Assembly: GCA_004519485.1 (NCBI GenBank)
Contig: CP038118.1
Location: forward strand, 496,001 to 560,000
DNA length: 64,000 nucleotides
Reading direction: 5' to 3'
Source of the DNA: Nannochloropsis oceanica
Taxonomy: Eukaryota > Sar > Eustigmatophyceae > Eustigmatales > Monodopsidaceae
Positions 43,640 through 53,996 of the stretch are shown here, in pieces. Within the stretch, counting starts at the first letter, position 1; each line of letters starts with the position of its first letter. The position numbers and the translations under genes are program-made. The notes beneath the pieces are model-generated. The model had not been told where the DNA came from. It did no database searches and saw only the letters and a list, made by a program, of their open reading frames with translations.

Positions 43640-45433
43640 ATGCCCATAAGACGCAGTGTCCTGACGCGTTGCTGTTGGTGGGAGCCCACTTCATTCTTTG
43701 AGAAAGCTAAGCCCGTCGGCACCCTCCGCCCTACAACACCCTCACCTCCCCCCTCATCTTCCCAATCACAGCGCTTGCTCCGACAGCTCCGCACCGTCTC
43801 CGTCCGCAATCTAGCCGTCAGCCATGACAACGACGATGGACGTCCTTGCCTCCCACCTTCGACATACGTCCAAATACTGGCCCGGCAGCCGCCCTCCTCC
43901 TCTTCCGCCACCACTACTACTAGACCACCATTCCGCGTCTACTATACAAGCGAGGTGGCTCCCTACACGCACAACCCCATCTGGCTTGTTCTAGACCTAG
44001 AACCTTTAGAGAACGACGACATGAATAACGGCGACGAGGGCGAGTACGAAGAATGGGAGCAGGAAGGGGGAGAGGAAGGCTCGATAGAACCCAGCCTCTC
44101 CGGGGAAGAAATCTGCATCCGCGTCTTTCTTGCGACCCCGACCGACGACGACAATGTCGGAGAGATAAACCGGTCTTCCGATCTCATAACCACCATAACC
44201 ACCAAACAACGAGGAAGGAGAAGGAGAGCCGCACCTCATCTTGGACGACTCCAACGTGGACACCATCCCTCCATCACCCCTTCTCCTCCCCTCGCCACCT
44301 TCCTCTTCCACCTCCCCCGCCTCTGGTGCCTACCCCCTACCGTCAAACTATCACAGTTGCACCTGCCTGCTTTTCCGGCTACGTGTTTGTTGGCCACGGG
44401 GGAGGGTGGGACAGGGCTGTTGGTGGAGGAAGGGGTGGGGGAAGCGTTGGGGTTGGAATTGAATGGAGGAAGGAGAGGGGATGCACCGCATTTGCTCGAT
44501 GAGCAGTACGTGGAGGAGCTGGAAGAGTACCAGCGCCGTCCTCCCTTCGCTTCTTTCTCCTCCTTGTCCAGTAAGACACCGAATGGGGCGATGCGCAAGC
44601 TGACCTTGGCATCGCCTTCTTCCTCTTCGTCCTGCTCCTCCTCCCAAAAACGAGAGGAGGAATCAATAACAAATTACCGTGCTGAACAAGCCAAATTACA
44701 AGCCATGCTTCAAATAAAGCGTCTGGAGCTCGCGAGAGAAGAAAGAGCACTAGCAGAGGAAGAAGAGGGATTAATGGAGGAAGGCCGCGTGCTTCACGCC
44801 CTAATGAAACGTCACGCATCCCTAGTCATAGAAGCGGCCAAGATAGAGAAAGAAACGATGGATGTGGAGGAAGTCTTAATTCAGAAAGAATTTGTGGTGG
44901 CGTTACGGCAACGAAAGCTGGTAGAAGAGCTTCAGAGAATTTATCCCATTGAACGCAGGAGTGGTGAGCAAGAATATCGCATTCGGGGATTGGAGTTGCC
45001 TGCAGACACAGTGAACACGACGAGGGACGATGACCTCATCGCGTCTGCATTGGGGTATGTGTGTCATGTGCTTGTGATGCTGTCCAAGTACTTAGAGGTT
45101 CCATTACGGTATGCTCTTGAATGTCGGTCTTCCCGATCCCTCATCCAGGATGCCACCGTTGCGTACGCGGTGTTCCCTCTGTATAAACGAGGGGTGGAAC
45201 GAGAGCGGTTCGAATGGGCGGTGTACTTATTGAAGAAAAATATTCAGCAGCTCTTGTGCGCGCGAGGCGTGTCCCGGATGCTGCTCCCGGGGGAAAGAGA
45301 AGCAAGTGGAGGGGGAGGAGGAGGAGGAGGAAGTGGCGGCTTGTTCCGAGAGCCACCATACTGTTCGCATATTCTCCAAAATTTACAGGCACTTTTCATT
45401 CACGAACTGGCTTCATCCTCCACAACCCTGTAA
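43640..45433 (+). CDS. UVRAG: UVRAG/Vps38-like subunit of PI3-kinase complex II
   Basis: Single exon, 597 aa from the ATG at 43640. The N-terminal region (about 44-250) is C2-like, with RLLRQLRTVSVRNLAV and YTSEVAPYTHNPIWLVLDLE. It is interrupted by acidic and Arg/Pro-rich insertions. A coiled coil rich in Glu, Leu and Arg spans about 345-445. The C-terminal BARA2-like part carries the family match IASALGYVCHVLVMLSKYLE, PLRY, FPLYKRGVERERFEWAVYLL and KKNIQQL. UVRAG/Vps38 joins Vps34, Vps15 and Beclin to make PI3P on endosomes and in autophagosome maturation; ATG14 is the alternative family, but the PLRY-FPLY signature favours UVRAG. An upstream in-frame N-terminal extension would require removal of only 26 nt and was not adopted. 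Confidence 0.85.
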   Translation: MPIRRSVLTRCCWWEPTSFFEKAKPVGTLRPTTPSPPPSSSQSQRLLRQLRTVSVRNLAVSHDNDDGRPCLPPSTYVQILARQPPSSSSATTTTRPPFRVYYTSEVAPYTHNPIWLVLDLEPLENDDMNNGDEGEYEEWEQEGGEEGSIEPSLSGEEICIRVFLATPTDDDNVGEINRSSDLITTITTKQRGRRRRAAPHLGRLQRGHHPSITPSPPLATFLFHLPRLWCLPPTVKLSQLHLPAFPATCLLATGEGGTGLLVEEGVGEALGLELNGGRRGDAPHLLDEQYVEELEEYQRRPPFASFSSLSSKTPNGAMRKLTLASPSSSSSCSSSQKREEESITNYRAEQAKLQAMLQIKRLELAREERALAEEEEGLMEEGRVLHALMKRHASLVIEAAKIEKETMDVEEVLIQKEFVVALRQRKLVEELQRIYPIERRSGEQEYRIRGLELPADTVNTTRDDDLIASALGYVCHVLVMLSKYLEVPLRYALECRSSRSLIQDATVAYAVFPLYKRGVERERFEWAVYLLKKNIQQLLCARGVSRMLLPGEREASGGGGGGGGSGGLFREPPYCSHILQNLQALFIHELASSSTTL

Positions 45434-45820
45434 AGTATTGTAGATCGCACGGGCACATTTTTAAATGGCTTGAGGAAACGAAATAAAAGGAAAACTTAAA
45501 ATGGGAAAAGAAGGAAAGCCAGCAACGAACATTTGACTCCTGCGGACAGTCTGCCGGACGGTGGCTGCTTGGTTTTGCTTGACCGTGTACCGCCTCGCAT
45601 AGCCAGGCATCCAAGGTCTGCTGCGCCATGGACACAACCGCACCAATCACTGTTTTATCTATTGGCCGCAGCTGTGTCGTTACAAATTTGACTTGTTGCT
45701 CCATGTCCTCTACGCCACTCCATGTCATCATCATCGCTCCCATTCCTTACTTCGTTTCTCCCCCTCCCCCCCCCCCCCCCTAAAACACAACAAAAGCACA
45801 CGCCTACGAATCACAGCATC
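45434..45820. other. Region between UVRAG and RCC1
   Basis: 387 bp. AATAAAAGG near 45481 may end the UVRAG transcript. A minus-strand ATG frame (45396-45743, 115 codons) is open, but overlaps the UVRAG 3' end and the RCC1 leader and has no recognisable motif, so it is not called. A 15-C homopolymer lies at 45766-45780, about 40 nt before the RCC1 ATG. Confidence 0.5.
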
Positions 45821-48022
45821 ATGAGCAAGCGCCAGCGAGAGGACGGGCAGCTCAGCAAGGAGGCTTACTACGAAGAAGCTGAGTACCCCTATGGTTCCTC
45901 TTACTCGTCCTCTGCTTCCCTGTACTCTCGTGGAGGGGGGATGGTCGGGTTGGGGGGCAGCACTGCTGCTGCTGGCGGTGGTAGTGGTGGCGGTGGTAGC
46001 ATGGTGACAGCCGCATCACCGCCGCCACACTCGATGTCCTCGTCTTTGTCCTTTCAACGGGCCACGCCCTCCACCTTGGCGTCCCGGCGACTGGTCAAGC
46101 CCAAGAAGCTTGATCGCCGCAAGGAGTACCTGGTACGCCCGTTTTGTTTGGCTCCATTTCTTCCAAGCTCGCTTTTCTTTGTCCAACTGTGTGCACAGAA
46201 GCTAGACATTCCCACTCACTCCTCCACTGTGTGTCATTAAAACATACAGGAGGCAGTCAAAGCCCTAAACCAGCGTTTCCACGCCTGGGTTGTGGACCAG
46301 GTGAAACATAACCCTGGGGTCAGCTTGGCCGAGAACGCGTTAGAGTACTTGAGCTACGTAAGCCAGCTTGACACCCGGTACCTGCGCAAGCAAGGAGAGG
46401 TTTTTACGGTACGTGTGACAGGATCGGTGGTAGTCGGTGGGCCGGGAGAGTGGTTGGTATGTGCTGTTGGCTTCGTGTCTTCTTCCTTCTCTCTCTCCCT
46501 TCCTCTCTGCGTCGTCCACATTAATCTGCCCAAGTGCACCTTTCCTATCGTGGAAATCATATCGTTCACTTACTGTCAAGGAAGAATGTGAAGAGTGTAA
46601 TTCACCCTCTCTCACACCGTCTCTTCCCCCTCCCTTCTTCCCTCCCTCCCTCCCTCCCTCTCCTTTTAGTTCGGCTCCAGCGAATGTGGCCAGTGTGCGC
46701 ACGGAGACCGCTCCGCCTCGGACATCCTGGTCGTGAACCCCAGGGTCGTCTACTCCCTGCGCGGGAAAAACGTGTGCAACATCGCATGTGGCGCCCTGCA
46801 CAATGTGGCGGCTACGTCCGACGGCCGTGTCTACACGTGGGGATGTAATGACGATGGCGCCGTGGGTCGGGAGGGGAATGAAGCATTCCCTATGCTTGTC
46901 CCGGATATCCGGCATGAGACTGTGATTGGTGTGGCCGCTGGGGATAGCCATTCGTTGGTGATGACTTTGGAGGGGAGTGTGTACGGGTGGGGCTGCTATA
47001 AAGACAAGGAGGGCAAAATGTTCTTCAACAGCGCCACGTCTGAGCGAGAGATTTTGAGGAAGCAAGAGCGGCCCATGCTTTTGCCTGGGTTGGAAAGGGT
47101 ACGTGAGATCAGGTCGGGCGTCTCGAGCAATTTGGCGCTCTTGGCGGACTCGACGGTTCTGTCTTGGGGGATAGGGGAAAGTGGAGAGCTAGGGAGGGCT
47201 ATCAACCTGGAACTGCGGGAGAATGCGGAGGACGTGGAGGAGGGAGAGAAACCAGAGTATGAGCTTTATCGGATTTGGAAGGAGCACTTGACCCCACGGC
47301 CGATGCAGGTGGAGGGGGGTGGATATCTAGCGGGGGTGAAGGCGATCGGGGCGGGCTATAACCACAGCATGGTGGTTATGGCCGTGAACGCCGAAGTCTG
47401 GTCAACGGGTTTGAACAATTATGGACAGCTGGGATTGGGGCACCAGACGAATCAGAAGCTGTTGCAGCACGTGGAGGCGTTGGACGGCAAGGGGATCACG
47501 GAAGTGACGGGTGGGGCGCATTATTCCATGGCCCTGAGTGGACCGACAGGGAAGCTCTTTGCGTTTGGACGCTCTGACTCGTCCCAGTTGGGGATAGGGC
47601 GGGAAGGAGGAGTCCTGAGTGCCGGGGCGTCGGAGTCCTTGCCAGTGCCGGTCCAATTTCCTGCTGTAGAAGCCAAAACGGGCAAGGTGCCGTTTGTGAC
47701 GGCGGTTTCTTGCGGAGGTACGTTTAATTTGGCCGTCACTGCGAGCAACCAGGTGTATACGTGGGGCTTTGGTGAGATGGGGCAATTGGGTCACCGTCCG
47801 GCCAAGGGGGAGGAGGCAGTGGACGAACCTGTTCCGCGGCCGATTGATTTTTCTCAAGCGGCGGGGGGGGGAGTGGGGGGAGGGGGAGGTTTTGAGGTGC
47901 TCAAGGTGGATGGAGGCGCGCAGCATAGCGTGGTGTTGGCGAGGGTGCCAGTGGCGTATCTGGAGGAGGTAAAGCGAAAGTTGGACGAGGCAGACGCCAA
48001 GTATAATAAAAAAATGGAGTAG
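45821..48022 (+). CDS. RCC1: RCC1, Ran guanine-nucleotide exchange factor
   Basis: Three exons, 45821..46132, 46250..46408, 46670..48022, all phase 0, 607 aa. The N-terminus is Ser/Gly-rich, with a basic KPKKLDRRK. A helical extension (about 105-155) precedes the seven-blade RCC1 propeller, which starts at exon 3 with FGSSECGQCAHGD. Blade signatures include CGALHNVAATSDGRVYTWGC, GAVGREG, AAGDSHSLVM, WGIGESGELGR, GAGYNHSMVV, GGAHYSMAL, FGRSDSSQLGIG and WGFGEMGQLGH. The order and spacing match chromatin-bound Ran GEF RCC1 rather than the loose RCC1 superfamily. It would generate nuclear Ran-GTP. The long N-terminal extension is unlike the human protein. The intron before exon 3 ends in CCCT repeats. 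Confidence 0.88.
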
Positions 48023-49444
48023 AAAAGGAGGGTGGCGCAGCGTCAGGGACAAGGAGAGGAGGAGGAAGGGGACGATTTGGAATTCGATGATTTGTGAAAG
48101 AACCAATGAAAAGAAAATGATTTGAGGACGCCGTCTTCTCTAGATTCTCTCCTCCTTGCTTGCTACGTCAAGGAGCGTCCGGGATCGGGTGCCCGTCCAT
48201 CAAGCGGATCAAACACTCGGAACGGTCACGAAACAAAATGAAATCGTTTCATTCATGGTGATGACCTCGCTTGTACACCATCGGCATCTCCGAAAGCTTA
48301 GTGGCCCTGTAGCATTTGTATGAACGCTGAACTCGAATTGGCCCATGGGCTCGCGAATGGACTGCTTTAAATGGAGAAAAAGGAGGTGGAGGAGGAGGAG
48401 GAGGAGGAGGATAACAAGGAGGATGAGGAAAGAGATGGGTGGCTAGGGTAAAGGATGTGGAGGAGGGGGTGAATCAGGAGGAGGAAAATAGATAATTTGC
48501 TCGTAGACCCAGGAGTGAGGTAAAGGGGTCAGGAGGTCGGACCGCGTCGGAGTTGATGTGAGTGGTCAGGAAGAGAAAACGACGTGTGGTTTCGTATTCT
48601 TCCTCGTGCTCACGTCGCTTTCGTCTCTCAAGGGCGGCGGTAGTAGCATCGAGCAAGCATCGAAAGAAGGAAGGCATGACAAAGCACCGCGTGGGTGTGA
48701 CGTTCGTTTTGTTCCATGGGCTCACGGGCTGAGATGCACGCTATTTTTTGCTGCCATTACAAGCCCCAAATCGGCGGCATTCACGATTTTCCTATACGAT
48801 AGAAGTGATGAAGGCCGTATGCATATTAGATAATCTCCCAGAGACCAACTGTCATCTTAAAGCTTGGAGCCTACCTCCCATTTTCTCCCCGAAAACAGCT
48901 ATCCAGCTGACTGCTGTTGACGGAATACCCATGATCTGTGCGCGACCCCGCAGCCGTCCCATCCACGACTATGGATGCCCATCGCAGTCCCTTTCATACT
49001 GCGTTGCCGGCGTTCATTCTCCTCCTGAATGTTTCCCATATTGACATCCCGTAGTCTGGTGCGTCTGGAGTAGAATCTTTGATTTTGTACACCCGAGCCA
49101 TTCTCTCACCGTGGACTCCGCCAGCTCACGACCGAGGAAGAAGAAGCGCCACGAGTGTGTGTTGTTGTGCCCGTTTGCCCAGTCTTGTGCCCTGACTCTT
49201 TCCCGTTCTCACACACGCACCACACCAAACCCATCCCACCCTCAATCACCACTAACCAGGGACACGTCAGGCCCTTCACCCAGCAGCAGGTTATACAAGG
49301 TAGCTTTTCGTTCTCCTTGACGCCTCGTCCCAACCCGGCCCGTGCAAGTGTCCGCCTCTTACGACCCCTCTGTCAACATATTTTCGCAAGCATAGCTCAA
49401 TAGACCTGCAGCGCTAAGTAAAAAGTACACAAATCAGATATATC
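48023..49444. other. 1.4-kb intergenic region, RCC1 / EamA
   Basis: No supported gene. A minus-strand frame at 48474-48677 (ATG at 48677, about 67 codons, Arg/Glu-rich then ending FSSS) is open but unsupported; it could be a terminal exon of an unseen gene. A GAG-rich run lies at 48380-48412, and a short inverted repeat around AATGAAA/TTTCATT lies at 48238-48256. Confidence 0.4.
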
Positions 49445-49500
49445 ATGTCTCCTACAAGCAGTTCTGTCACCCTGGTCATGAGGAGCAGCGGCAGCAACAG

Positions 49501-49559
<59 letters not shown>

Positions 49560-50923
49560 ACAGCGGAAGGAAAAGGAAAGCCCCCCGCTGTCTCACCACC
49601 ACCACGGCAGCAGCAGCGGCCGTGGGGCTGCTCTGTATGGCTAGCGCACCGCAAGGTGTGTTGTCTTTCGCACCTGCGGCATTCGGTCCTCACGCCACCA
49701 GCAGCAGCACGGCGAGAATACATGCCTTCTCTTCTTCTTCTTTCAACGCTTATCTTGACAGAAGCAGCAGCAGGCCGCACCCTTTCTCGCAGCCACAACA
49801 ACTATCCATAGTTCCCTTGCAAGCCGGCAAGACTGACGGAGGGAGTAACAACGCCAAAGTACGGGCTTTCGACCCTTTGGCCATGGTGGGGGAAAAGAAA
49901 AAAAGCAGCACCAGCACGGCACTGTTAGAAAAAGGGAGCAAAGATGTCGTTACTGAAGCAGCAGGGGGAGGTCTGGTTGACGAAGAGGAGGAAAAGCCTG
50001 ACAATGGCATATACAAGGCGATGCTTGTAGTGGTAGCCCTCTTATGGGGATCTAATTTCGGGGCTCTTAAATACCTCGACACTTGCGGGGTGGACGTCTC
50101 GCTGCTCACTGCCATGCGGTTCGCCCTGGCTTCGGGCGCGTTACTCCCTTTCCTGTGGGGGAAAGGTATGCCTGTCTTCAAAGCCGGCCTTGAGGTCGGG
50201 TTGTGGGTTACCCTTGGATACATTACACAGGCTATCGGCCTCGAGACCACTGAGGCGTCCAAGTCAGCTTTTATCTGCTCCCTGACCGTGGTGGTAGTCC
50301 CCCTCATCCAGGGCTTGCTGGGCAAGAAAGTCATGCCCACAACATGGGGTGCTTGCGCACTGGCCGTCTTTGGGGTGGGGTTGTTGACGTTACAGGGGGC
50401 CACGGGACCGGTTATAGGGGACTTATGGTCGTTAGGACAGCCGTTGGGGTTTGGAATTGCATTTATGCGGATCGAACATTACATGAAGCAACTGCCAGGG
50501 AAGGCTATCCCGTTGGCAGCAGCCCAAATGGTGTCGGTGTTCGGGATCTCCACCATATGGGCGGCGATAACGACGCAGGGGTTTACCAACACCGGGGATT
50601 TGTCGATTTTGTCCGATACGCCCCATTTCTTGTCCTTGCTGTACACGGGCCTGATCTCTTCGGCCTTGGCGGTGGTGATTGAGAGTGCAGCGCTGGAGTA
50701 CGTGTCGAGTGAAGAGACGTCGGTGATATTTTCGACCGAGCCGTTGTTCGCGGCGGCAACGTCGGCGGTGGTTTTGGGGGAGAGGCTGAAACCGACCGGC
50801 ATGCTGGGAGGGCTGGCGATTTTGGGGGCTTGCTTATTGACACAGGTGGATATGACGACTTTGGTGACGGTGTTGCCCATGCTGGGGAAGGCGGCAGATG
50901 TGAGCGAGCAGGTAAATGAATGA
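49445..50923 (+). CDS. Plastid-targeted EamA/DMT transporter
   Basis: Single exon, 492 aa. The leader contains a poly-Ser run encoded by AGC repeats (49502-49563), a basic GRKRK, then a hydrophobic stretch and a GVLSF-APAAF cleavage motif, pointing to plastid envelope delivery. A soluble linker leads to about ten predicted membrane helices in two EamA halves: half one begins with VVVALLWGSNFGALKYL, half two near PLAAAQMVSVFGI. SSEETSVIFSTEPLFAA is the conserved EamA end-region with its Glu-Pro. Drug/metabolite transporters of this type carry small metabolites; no triose-phosphate-translocator motif is visible, so the substrate is unknown. Confidence 0.87.
49502..49563 (+). repeat. AGC triplet tract (polySer)
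   Basis: About sixteen perfect AGC triplets plus flanking AAC/AGC encode the Ser run ahead of the plastid signal of the EamA protein. Confidence 0.95.
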
Positions 50924-53900
50924 AATTGGACTCGGCTATCGAGATAAATCAGGATTAATTTAGTTTCTAGGGTGGAGAAGAGAGAGGCAGGGAGAAATAG
51001 ACGTCTGTAAGAGTGCGGAGTCGAATGGAAAATCTGGTATTAAGAGGAAGACAAAGGAGAGAGACAATGGAAAAAAGTGAGAGAGTATGTGAGTGGATAA
51101 CGATTGGGAAATGATAGAAGATGAGTGCTGACCAAGAGGGAGCAAAAATAAAACCCATGCGAAGAAGCTAGCATGTGTCCCTTCCCATCCCCGAGCTTTG
51201 CGAAGGGATATTGGGAGAGGAGAGAGGGAGAGGAGGAATGGAAGGGGGGGAGGGGCGGTTTAACTCTCTCCCGTGTAATGATGTCGTAAGTGCCCCAGCC
51301 ATACAAGCGTGCAGCGACGATTTAGGGAAGGGGCTTAATACTCTATTATATAGGTGAAAAAGGATGAGTGGGAAAGAGACACAAATGACGAGAGGCATAG
51401 GGAGGGTTGAGATATTATTAGAAAGCGAAAATGGGAAGGAGATCGAGTCAAGGAAGAAGACGCATTCATGTTGTGTTAATGTATTTTTCTTCTTCTTCTC
51501 TCACTCATCTCAGCACCGCCACGCTACACCCCGCGCACTGACCTCGAGAAAGAAAGCAGAGTTCACCTCCAGAGCTAGAACCTGAGATGAGATAAGAAGG
51601 AAAACAAGGAGAGAGGAAGAGGGAAGGAAAAGTTGAACGGGCGATGTCCAATAAGGGACAACCGTCTAACTCAAAAAGACCGAAAAGTGATAGGTGCAAC
51701 GTGAATTCATGAATTCATGCCTTTCCTTTTATAGGCCCTGCCCTATTCTTTTCCCCTGTTCCATTTTCCTCCCGATTTTATCTTCATCACTAGACAGCAT
51801 TCCTCCAATTTCCAATTTTCTCCTGCTCTTTTCCCTTTAAATCTCTCTGACGTAGACGCCGCATTCTTTCCCTCCCCTTGGAATGTTTAGCGCTATTTGA
51901 CTGTCAGACCGTGCATATGGAATAATAATGAAGGGAAGAGATGTGTTGATCAATCCAACCTGTGAAAAAAAAGTATGCAAGTACACTGAAATCGCTATTC
52001 TCCTATCCTGCTTTTATACACACATACACACACTACACACACACTACACACACACTGCTCCTCACATCCCTCGTTCTCCCCCATGCCATGTGATATTCAA
52101 GTATACCATGCGTTAAAAAATCAGGGAACTTTGAAGGCTAGCTGTAAAAAACTCGCAAATGATGCGGCAGTGTGCAAAGACACTGTCGGCATCGTCTAGA
52201 GTCAGCAATGTAATTGTCATCAACTTTTTCTTGGGGCAAAAGGGGCGGGAGGCAACGAAAAAAGGGAAGGAGAAAGAAGGGGAGGACCTGAGACGCAGAA
52301 AAGGAGACACGACACAGAGAAGGAGGCGGGTTTGAACGAGTCCTGGTGCCGCTCCGTCGGATAACAGTTTACCTTTGTAAGGATCGAGCCGTGGCTGTAG
52401 CTGTCGCAGGTGCTTTGGCCAAGAGCTATCTATGCTTATGTGTGGTGGAGGAATGTATGACGTTGTCAATGCCTGCTGCTCATTTTTTCCATGTAAATAC
52501 AAAAGGAGGCAGAAATTAGGAGAGGAGGGGGGTTGCAAAGTAGGCTCAGACAACAAGTTCTTCTCATCTACGCTGTCAGGCGCAGTATAGAGCAGGTAAA
52601 ACGGCGTATGTTGATATGAATACATCACGGCCTTTGCATTTCGAGGGTGAAGGAATTTCTACTGCCTTGTCTCTCCTCTCTTCTGTTGAGCGTCCTTACC
52701 TTAGATGTGATGCTTGTATAGCCGGTGCGGTGATGGGGAGACAGGGTGTGCTCGACGACGAGGATGAGGATGAGAATAGGTCGACGCCCAGAGGGAAGAG
52801 GATTTACGGCAAGGAGTGGCCGAGGAGCGGCAGCAAGCATGCGACCAACGCAATGATGCAGCTTGCGAAGCTTGACGTGCTGGTCTGGATATGTGATGGT
52901 TCGCGCGGGCGTTGGTCGTGGGGGCTTGTGCTCGATCCGCCGTGCTGCACGCATGATTCGAAGGATAGGAAGAGAGCAAGGCCAGCCACGTCCCCTCCGT
53001 GGTGTCCCGCCATCTTGAGCCCGCCTTCGAACTCCCTCGTCGCGCTTGTGGTGGTCGTACTGATGCTCTCCATAGGTCATGGCGTCGCATGGTGTAGACA
53101 ATGGGAGCAGGGACACGACAGCCGCACGCAGAGAGCCCCTCATTACCAGAAGCATCATGATGATGCACAGGCCTCACATCACGCCGTGTCTCCTAGTATC
53201 GCGCTTGGTCGCTTGAGGCAAGTCGCTGCCTTCAATAAAAGGGAGGCCACCAGCTTACCGTACTCTAACTTGCATTCACTTTGTGTAAGTTGTGCCGCCT
53301 ACTTGCTGTCTGGAGACAAAAGGATGGGGATCGCGCTCCAGGCACAACCGAGCGCGGCCCTCGGAACGGAACGCTATTGCTATTCTTGATTGCACTTCAT
53401 GGATCGTTGCTATGGAAGGTGCATGTTTAGCGCCCACTTGCCAAACCATGGCTGGGCTGCTGCGAACATGCAGGCACATTTGTTGGTGCTTTGAAACTCA
53501 GTCAGGCGGGGAGCCTCCTCCGGAGCTCGCACCGTCACACACACACACACACACCCCGAGGCGGGGGGTGCGCCGATCCACAGCACACTTTGGCAGGCCG
53601 TGTGTGCCCAGGTCTCTTTTCACTCAATCCCCACTATTTTGTATTTCTCCATTAGGTATTTGTTCGTCATTGGCTCTGGGGCTGGCATGGATAAAAGACC
53701 TCGTTGTCATCGTAGCTGTCGCTTCCATTCCGCCCACGACCTGAAAAGGGAGATTACCTGAAGTGCCTTCCGAACAACATATGAACATGCCGGCATGATC
53801 AATTCCCACATCACTCACATCTTTTCTGTCGACCTCTCTCCAAACAAAGATAGAGGGGTGCGCGAAGCCGCTACCAGCTTTACCGTCGTCGCATCGCAGC

Positions 53901-53996
53901 AAGCCCCGCCGACCGAACCCAACCACCGCAGCAGCCCGACCTCGTCCTCCCTCCCTCCCCGCCTATTTGCTCCTCCACCTCCACCGTCATTCAAGC
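50924..53996. other. 3.1-kb gene-poor region before the AAS gene
   Basis: No gene is supported. Positions 51000-52100 are purine-rich then A+T-rich, with a CA-rich microsatellite at about 52018-52058 and a tandem AATTCATG at 51704-51719. On the minus strand, a frame ending in a GTAAGG donor near 52700 and another ending in a GTAAAC donor near 52377 could be exons of an unknown gene, but neither shows a known motif. A plus-strand 257-codon frame (52616-53389) overlaps them antisense and looks non-coding. Confidence 0.4.

Noticed and set aside
45396-45743. 115-codon minus-strand frame
   Set aside because: It overlaps the UVRAG 3' end and has no recognisable features; it could be real but is not supportable.
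48255-48335. Box C/D-like RNA (GTGATGA ... CTGA)
   Set aside because: The boxes are about 65 nt apart, but the flanks do not form a terminal stem.
52616-53389. 257-codon plus-strand frame
   Set aside because: Composition is irregular, no motif is visible, and possible minus-strand exons overlap it.
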